The notes beneath the pieces were generated by a model. It made no database searches and was not told the origin of the DNA. It was given only the letters and a program-made list of their open reading frames with translations. Below, in pieces: positions 56,308 through 64,000 of a stretch of DNA of 64,000 bases (position 1 is its first letter; each line of letters begins with the position of its first letter). Made by a program: the position numbers and the translations under genes. Source of the stretch: Rhabditophanes sp. KR3021 (Eukaryota; Nematoda; Chromadorea; Rhabditida; Alloionematidae); the NCBI GenBank assembly GCA_963281155.1, contig CAUJLY010000001.1, positions 4,030,001 to 4,094,000 on the forward strand. Direction: 5' to 3'.

Positions 56308-59300
56308 TTTAAATTTGTAGTAGTATTTTTGAGAGTATCCGTATTATTTCCATATAATGTATTAACTGTGTAGAGTTAAACAATTCAAATAAAGTTTTAT
56401 TTTTATTGGAAAAAAGGCGTCTGAAAAAATTAAATATAAGCCAAAATGAAAATTAAATTTATGGAAAACAAAATTGTTATTATAATGAAACAGGTACAAA
56501 ATAACGGAAGTTATAATATTATATGAAATGTAATAAATAGGAAAAATAGTATTTCATATACTTCAGAGTAAGTTAGAATGAAAAAGTGTCATTATTAGGT
56601 ATGATAATTCAAAGAAATTGGCATACACACATATGGTAAAATTCACACTATTCATAAATCAAAGCTTAATTTATGGACAATAACATTAATTAATAAAATA
56701 GTAACTTAATTTATAGGTAACTTCGTTATCATCTGTTTTTACAATATTTACACCGTGTTTTCGAAAATATTTACAGTTTACGTGTAAAGAGGTAGGAGAA
56801 TTGCATTATTATAATTAATACATAAGAGATGTATTTAAATTTAATATTGATGTCGGTGTTAAAATTAATGGTAACTAAGTTTAATTGAATAACATTAAAT
56901 ATTGATTCCGGAAATAATTAATAGTCTGGCTTTTGGAGGTATAAACAGTATAATTGCCCATAATTAAATACAGAAATTAGATCAACTTTGATTTGAAAAT
57001 GTTAAATAATAATAGTTAAGACATCATATTAACAGACATTTCTAGACGATGATTATAATGATATGGCCTGTATATATATGCGAATCTTATAACCATACCG
57101 CCTCAATAATTACCCTTTAAGGAGTGTGTACCACATAAGTTTCACACTTTATGAATCATTAGAAATTATATCTAGCTAAATAATGGGAACAAACTAAAAG
57201 GGCACAGGAAAGAAGTTGTGTGAGGATAAATTATTTTGCCAAAGTTCATCATTAATAATAAAGGCACAGTATATATTCACTGACTTTAATAGTACTAAAG
57301 TCATAAAAGATGAAGTATGGTCTTCAGCATGCCGAAATAAGGATATGATTAATTTATATTTGAAAGAAATTACGCATCCATAACAACGCATAATATTTGA
57401 ACGTATATTATTTGAATAACATTTTAAGTTGTAAAAATCATCAGTCGCACATACTCACTATGGCATTCATTATGTGGTTTGGTAAGCTTCAAATGAGGGC
57501 AGATTTTAAAAACGTCAATAGGTGAAACCAAAAAATGGATATCCTTTCCACGCAATATACTATACATATTATGACAAATTTGTTAAATGTTTAGATAAAG
57601 TTTTTATTTTAGTGGGTTTGTTATAGTATATCGAGCTTTATTCAAATGCATTTTACTTTGTTTAATTTTTTTACTTTATTTGAAGTTTATTTAAGTTGTA
57701 ATGAATTAAACTCAATGTGAGTTGTGATGAATTAAAGTTTTATTCTAGTCGTAGTGAATTTTGTGGGTAATGACTGATTGACCTGTCTAATTTTACCAGC
57801 TGCCCATTATTATAATAAGTTAAATAGACTTGTAGATACAATCATTAACTCAGACATATATATGCTGTTAGGAATGGCAGATTTGTGGTGTTATGCAGAT
57901 GGTTTCTATAACGATATTCTTATGTCATTTTTATTTGAATTACAAAGCGCCTTTCAGAAAAAGGAGCTGAATTACAAAGGCTCTATCAAAAAAGCAGATG
58001 GCATAAGAATGTCATAAATAAATTAAAAATGTTAGCGATTAATAGTTTTAAATGGGAGTATTAGTACTTTTAATATGTTGCATTAAAATTTAATTAAGTC
58101 AGATGGCTAATGGTATTGTTTGGACGAGTATCTTTGTTTACAACATTTGTCATCATCTATCCATTGTTACAAAATTTAATGAAGGACATAAAGATTTGTC
58201 GAAAAGCGTGTTTAAAATCGCCACATCAAGTCAACTTTTGAAAGATGATCAAAGGCAAAGTGATAATGCATTGAGGTTATTCATTAAAAAAATACGATGT
58301 ACTGAAAAGGATACAAAATGCATAGACAAGAACGAGGTATAAAAACGTTGTACAGAAACTTTGTAGATGCACAGAAGGTCAAAGTGTAATGCCTCAATCA
58401 TGGAGTACCTGAATTACATGATTGTACAATAAAATAAAAGTTTTTGGGTCAGGGAGGAATAAAAGTATTAACTTTTGAAGAGTTAATTGTTTGATACCTA
58501 CATATATGGAAATATACAATTATGATGGCACTCGAAAATGTTAACTATTGGTCACAAAGCGATTAATGCGTAAATGCTGCTAAAAGTACAACTGATGTAT
58601 AACACTGTCCGAGGGACCATATGCATACAAATGAGTGAGTAATATAAAAAGAAGTGATCAGCATTATTATGAGGATATGTGTATGTTTGCTGCCTTTTAC
58701 TCCAATTTTAACAATATAAGTAACAACTTTAAAAAGGTTTAAACCTTGTCGCTTTCACAAAAGAACGCTACTCAGCTGGTTAGAATAATAAGAGAGTATG
58801 CGATTATAAATAAGGTCGTTATTTTTGAAAAATATAAATTTATTCAAGATTAGGCACAAGCGATCATTTAAATATTAACATTGTATTGTCTATTTCATAT
58901 AGACACGACCACGGACAATAAAAAAGTTGGTATCAAAATAATAGAGGGGCAATTCCGATCGGAAACTAAGTCAAGTTCAAGTGGTTACCTTAAATTTAAT
59001 ATGGTTTAATGTTCGATGTCTATATAAGTATATTTAATATATGTAAATTCGGTTTATGAAAAGCGCGTTTTCTAAATATAACATTTAAAAACAAAGAACC
59101 CTACAAAACAACTATATCATCGCATAATAATCTTCAACTTGTGGCTTTTAATAGGATAAATGTTTTTCAATCTTGAACAAATAATATTGTTATGCAATTA
59201 TAGGTAGACTTCCCAGTTCTATCGAAATGGAAAATGTTGATTAGCAATTATGAAAACAAGATAAAAATGGCACGATGAACTTTAGTATTAAATAACTTTT

Positions 59301-62300
59301 TCTAGAAAGTTCGATTAAAACAAGATTGATATTTGAATATTTTTCAAGAAATATTATTGAGAAAAAATCACTAACAAAGACCGATAACTTGTTGTAGAAA
59401 AAAATTAGAAATACGTTTTGAAAAGCAGCTTAATTATGAAAATTGAAAATATGGAAAATATTTTGTTATTTTGTGATTGTTAATCTACTTAATTGGTTTC
59501 TTAAATCTAGATGCCTTTAGTTAGATTAGTTAAATCGTAATTAAATTGTTTATAGACAAAACAAAAATAATATTTTCGAGTGAATATGGGAACAATATTA
59601 TTTGGCATAGAGAAATAAATTCAAATAATTAAATTAACCTTGCCTGATGTTTCTAAAGTTTATTGATATGGAGTTAAATATTCTATCAACAGATGCAAAC
59701 AATGCAGTTCAAAAGACAGCTGATTACGTCATCTTAGAAATGACAGCATTTAGGATTAATTCCATAGAGGTGGTTAGGAACACGATGTTCGATTTGTAGA
59801 ATGACGAATATTTAATTTCATAAAAGGCAAATTTGCTCATAATATTAATTAAGAACCCTTTTACTTGTTCAAAATTTCTATTCATTATGAAACTCCTATT
59901 CATTGGTGTGAGAAAAAGTTATTGCTTAAGATGAAAACAAGTAAACTCATTCACAATGAGTCTAATTAAGTAGTGAATAATAGTCTTTTGAATTAGTATG
60001 ATGAACTTTTAACTGTCTCGAAATGAATCAAAAACACTTTTTAACAAATTTAAAAGTATAACAAAATATTATAATATATAGGCAAAATGAATGTACTTGA
60101 GGGTAATTGTGTTAACATATATTTAAGGCCAAGAGACTTCAAAAATAATAGATTCTAGTAACAGCAAAAATGATGGATCTCCATATCGGTGGATGTTGTA
60201 CTTGTTCTATACTTAGGAAGGCTAAAATGATTTGATTGTCAAAAAATGACAGAAAGTGTCCAAAGACTATAAATAAATATACTTGCAAGTGGAAAGATAC
60301 TTTACACAAGAAGAAACTGAAGAATAAGATAAGTTGACGGTGATGAAGAGTGAGTAGATTAGGCGCCCATTTATTTGCATTTATTTAGATTCTAGGCGTT
60401 TTTGCAATTTGTTTTGGCCTGTTAAAGATGAGTAATCATAAAACCGAGAGAGTAATCTATATTGTGAGAATTAAATATTTTGGAGTTACAATCATCTATC
60501 AAAACAAAAATGTGGTAAACACGCGCATATCGCCAAACCCATTCTTCAAATGTGAAATAATATTTTTGTAGATATTTACATATTTGAATTATCCATAACC
60601 AATCTTTAGGATAAGCTTTAATGAGCATGTTTTGGTTAGAATTCTCTTTGATAACAAAAAGAAATGATTGATTGAGATAAAACTTACGCTTCTGCACAAA
60701 CAAGGGACGGGTTCACTAATAAATAAAATATTACCTAACAGCATCTTGCTCTTTGTGTCGCAGCCAACATATGGTAGTCATCATGTAAGATCTTTGGAAG
60801 TTATGACAAAACAGTTAAACTTGAACAAAAACAAATTTAACCTTCAAAATAAAAAGAAATGCCATTAATTGCCATTTCAGTCTTAATTAAGGTACACAAA
60901 CAGATGTTTGTTTTCGGAGTGGCGTTTTGACATCCGTTGTTGGTATAGATGAGCATCATTGCCCTAATGAAATGCAGTTAAAATTATAGATACAATTAAT
61001 ATACTTTAATTGCAAAGATATATTCCAATTAAAGTAAAAACATGTTGGCTAGTTATGTGCAGAGTAAGTTCACATTTCGGTTAGATCAAACGCATTTGTA
61101 ATGAGGACCATGTATATCAAATATGTCTTACTAATAGCATTTAAAAATGTAAAGTACATACTAAAATTGTAAGAAGTTTATGATGGAAATAATAAAAGAA
61201 ACAATTTATATTTAATAAAATGAATTATTAAACAATTAAAATAAATTGAATTTATTTTGAAAGGAGCAATAACATTGATAACAATAAAAAATAAATTTAC
61301 ATTAAGATGGCTATTGCGTAATGGCGTTATTATATCAAATCTCAAAGGTACAATTGTTATTCAACACACCCGGAACAAAACTCAGGAGGCCTCTCACATA
61401 ATTAGCCATCAACTTTACACATCACTGCTTTTTTAAACATCCAATATTTACAATTTCTTTGAAGAACCTTTTCAAAAGTTAATTCGAGAAATGAGCATTT
61501 ATAGAATTATAATAGATTTTTATCAAAGAAAATATAATTGAATAATCTAATGAATTGTATCGTTCAATCATCAGAATAACTCGAAGATATTATTCAGCAA
61601 AACAATTAGTCCTGAAGTAAAAATTAGAGATGTGTTGCATAAATTACTCTGTTCACTTTAGAAAATATCAAAATCATAAAATAAAGCTTAAGAAGTAATA
61701 ATTTCAATACTTTATAGAATTGCAAACGCTTAATTTCTTTTTGGTGAATATTAATGATTCGTCATTTACACTAAGAATTAGGCAAATGATCGTTAAGGAT
61801 ATGTATTTATATTTAATCAAATCGAGAAGTAATCCGTGTGTGTAAAATTTAATATACAATGTATTTAGAGAAAGAAGAAGCTAAATTGAATTTAATGACA
61901 ATTTAAAGATATTTTTTGTGAAATATTAAGCACGCTTAAAAGACTTCTTTAATTGAAGTTTAAATTTCTCAGCTAAACTAAAAGAAAATTTGCGTGTGTG
62001 ATTTGCCTTTACAAAATAATTTAATAAACGAAAAAACATTTGATTGCTCCAAACATTAATTCTAAAAAATTGTCGTTTTCTTAACAATCTTTTGATTGAT
62101 AAAAATGACTATGAATAGGCAAAAAACTTGTTGTACTTGTGATCATGCAACATAAATTTAGTGCAACCTTGTCGCTAAATGTATAGAGAAATCTTCAAGT
62201 TTATCATAACTTTTAAACAATTGCATTCAAATAGATGTACACTTTCCTGATTTTGAATTAAAAAGAAACCACCCATTGCTTTTTTAATCTACACTAAATA

Positions 62301-63628
62301 GATGAAAATTAAATTTCCTTGGATTGCATTTAGTGAATTCGATTAATAACAACAGATTCTAATTCCGAAACCATAAAGAGTCTTGTAAAAGGGCAGATGC
62401 AACCATTTTTTACTATGCACTTTTAATAAAGGAATCTATCATTGTATTCTTTATTAATTAGAATGATGCCTTCACAATTTAAGCATGCTTACTTTTAGAA
62501 ACTATCACGAATGAGTATTAAAAAAATTATATATTCACATGCTTTCAAAATATTTCACACGCTTTTTTATTGTTCCCTGAATTCAAAGCCTGGCAATAGA
62601 ACATGCAAGTGTGTAATAGATACCAAAATACATCCATAATTATATGTATATAGGCAGTTAATGAAATTGAATGTATTTTGTAATTAACTAAAGCATATAA
62701 AACTTTTTAATTATATTGCATTAACAAAAGACGAAATTGATTGCAATGTTTAAAAATACTAGGGATGGACATCCTACAATTTATTTATCCTTGTCATTTA
62801 AGTGGATTAAAGAAAAATTAAGGGAAAGAAATAATGCAAAAAATAGTGTTGATAAGGGAAGTAAGTAAAAGCAATCTAAAAGAGTGCTTGTAAATTCGAT
62901 TTCCTTGTTCTTAGAATAATTACTTGAAGGAACAGTATTTGGGTATTTGTACCTATTTATTTTTATACCCATCTAAATACAAATCAATGTGTATTATTAT
63001 TTGTAATAACTGCAAGTAAAATAGTTGAAGTGTGTGTTTAAAAGAGTATATATGAAAGATGAATTATGAATTGTGACAAAGGGTAAACTCTACTATGCTT
63101 CAATATATAATAGAAATTTTTTTAAGTTTTATTGAAAATCAAATATCCACAACATTGGTAAATTGTAGAGAAGACTTTGAAGTACTTGCTTTCAGTGTAA
63201 TTCGTTGACTTTTATGGTATTTGAAATGTTGTATGTTTTCAAAATTACATCATTTTAATGTATAAAAGAAAAATATATATTTTAATGTTTAAAAATAAAT
63301 ATAAATATTATAAAAGGAGTTGCCAAGTTAATCTAGAACGGCTCAAGATAGTTAATTTTACAATTTATAGGATAACATACATATCGAAGTTTAATCATTT
63401 GCATCAACAAAAACAAAAAATGTTGTTTGCCATCCGGTGCATTATTTAATGTAAACAAATAAATTATAATAATCAGTAAAGATCATTTGGAGAGAATATA
63501 TTAATCATGATAATTTAAAAAAATGAAGAATTTAGTTAACGAACAGATAAATGATGAGCAATTTATTTTATTTCTTTTTAATTATTTTTCGGATAACTTG
63601 ATTGTCTGCCGCGAGAATTATCAAAGTT
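56308..63628. other. 7.3-kb gene-poor AT-rich region
   Basis: No convincing gene on either strand. Two plus-strand frames at 57778-58017 and 58103-58342 have unusually mixed amino-acid composition and a possible acceptor (TTTTACCAG) near 57799, but no family match or splice partner. The rest is AT-rich sequence with short homopolymers. Confidence 0.5.
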
Positions 63629-64000
63629 TCACTGGAAATTATTGAAATTCTCTCTTGAGTTGTTTCCCCGATGCTTGTTGCCACATCCTTCGCGTGAATT
63701 ACTGAAATTTCCTCTCACCATGTTATTACTAAAACGAGAATTTTGGAATGTCCCCCGACCAATGCCTAAATTGTCCTTTCCATAGTTTTGCCGAGAATCA
63801 TGTCTAATATTATAGTTTCCTCTTGAGTCATTGCTTTTACCACCGCGATTATTATGATTCCCACGTTGAGGATTAAAGTTTCCAGGTCCTTGATATTGTC
63901 TACTACTATTATATCCACCTTTGTTCTTACTTTCATACTCCAAAAATACTTTTTCTGGAACAACAGATCCTTCCAAAATATGAGTTGGATAGGAATATTG
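63629..64000 (-). CDS. Gly/Asn/Arg-rich protein, C-terminal part (5' end outside window)
   Basis: The minus-strand frame is open to the window edge and ends with TGA at 63629. The visible start, YSYPTHILEGSVVPEKVFLE, looks like the end of a folded region. It is followed by ~100 residues of Gly/Asn/Arg/Ser with RGG- and RGN-like repeats (RGNHNNRGGKSNDSRGNYN, GRGTFQNSRFSNNMVRGNFS), as in RNA-binding proteins with RGG tails. I cannot identify the family from the part present. Confidence 0.6.
   Translation of the reverse strand, partial: QYSYPTHILEGSVVPEKVFLEYESKNKGGYNSSRQYQGPGNFNPQRGNHNNRGGKSNDSRGNYNIRHDSRQNYGKDNLGIGRGTFQNSRFSNNMVRGNFSNSREGCGNKHRGNNSRENFNNFQ

Noticed and set aside
57778..58342. 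Two plus-strand frames with mixed composition and a possible acceptor
   Set aside because: They might be remnants of a gene, but no consistent splicing, start or family could be found.
60422..60868. Short frames on both strands
   Set aside because: AT-rich chance frames without supporting features.

Overview
The window is nuclear DNA of a nematode, probably a chromadorean. The evidence is a ~299-residue cuticle collagen with the nematode N-terminal block, a two-domain ShKT secreted protein, an Srsx-type chemoreceptor, a nematode-type globin, a secreted protein with MIG-18-like fibronectin-I modules, and orthologues of RAD50, MKS1, RTEL1 and TRA2 in genes with short (36-112 bp) GT-AG introns. 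Base composition is very AT-rich outside exons. I cannot name the species.

Layout. 1-1533: 3' part of rad50. 1.86-3.39 kb: a decayed BED-finger/hAT (DUF659-like) transposase on the minus strand. 3.8-4.9 kb: AADAC-like hydrolase. 5.9-7.7 kb (-): MFS transporter. 8.16 kb: tRNA-Arg(TCT). 10.75-17.68 kb: a four-exon globin-domain gene with kilobase introns; its last intron carries a decayed antisense gene. mks-1 follows 102 bp later. 19.4-22.0 kb (-): two tandem C1GALT-like GT31 glycosyltransferases. 23.1-32.3 kb: zinc-finger protein, Ser-rich protein, acidic SIM-containing protein, tail-anchored protein, CABIN1-like TPR protein and YedJ-type HD phosphohydrolase. 32.4-38.3 kb: extracellular-matrix block with ShKT protein, Gly-rich peptide, cuticle collagen, secreted Cys-rich protein, a broken Na+/K+-ATPase beta-like gene and a FN1-module protein. 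38.7-39.7 kb (-): PAR-type bZIP factor. 41.4-42.4 kb: ribokinase. 42.5-48.5 kb: a cluster of four small Ly6/three-finger-like, probably GPI-anchored proteins around one Srsx receptor. 49.7-50.6 kb (-): TRA2/RSP-8-like splicing factor. 51.6-54.8 kb (-): seven-exon rtel-1. 55.5-56.3 kb (-): PPxY membrane protein. 56.3-63.6 kb: no convincing gene. 63.6-64.0 kb (-): 3' end of a Gly/Asn/Arg-rich protein.

The most interesting points are the Ly6-like cluster, in which every module is split by a phase-0 intron at the same place; a 14-nt micro-exon that encodes the catalytic DxD motif of one GT31 enzyme while its neighbour has lost that motif; a globin whose proximal-histidine position reads Gln at a splice junction; and single-base frame breaks at mononucleotide runs in several otherwise intact genes, which may be assembly errors. 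Exon coordinates were worked out by hand from splice consensus, phase and family similarity. No transcript or database search was available.
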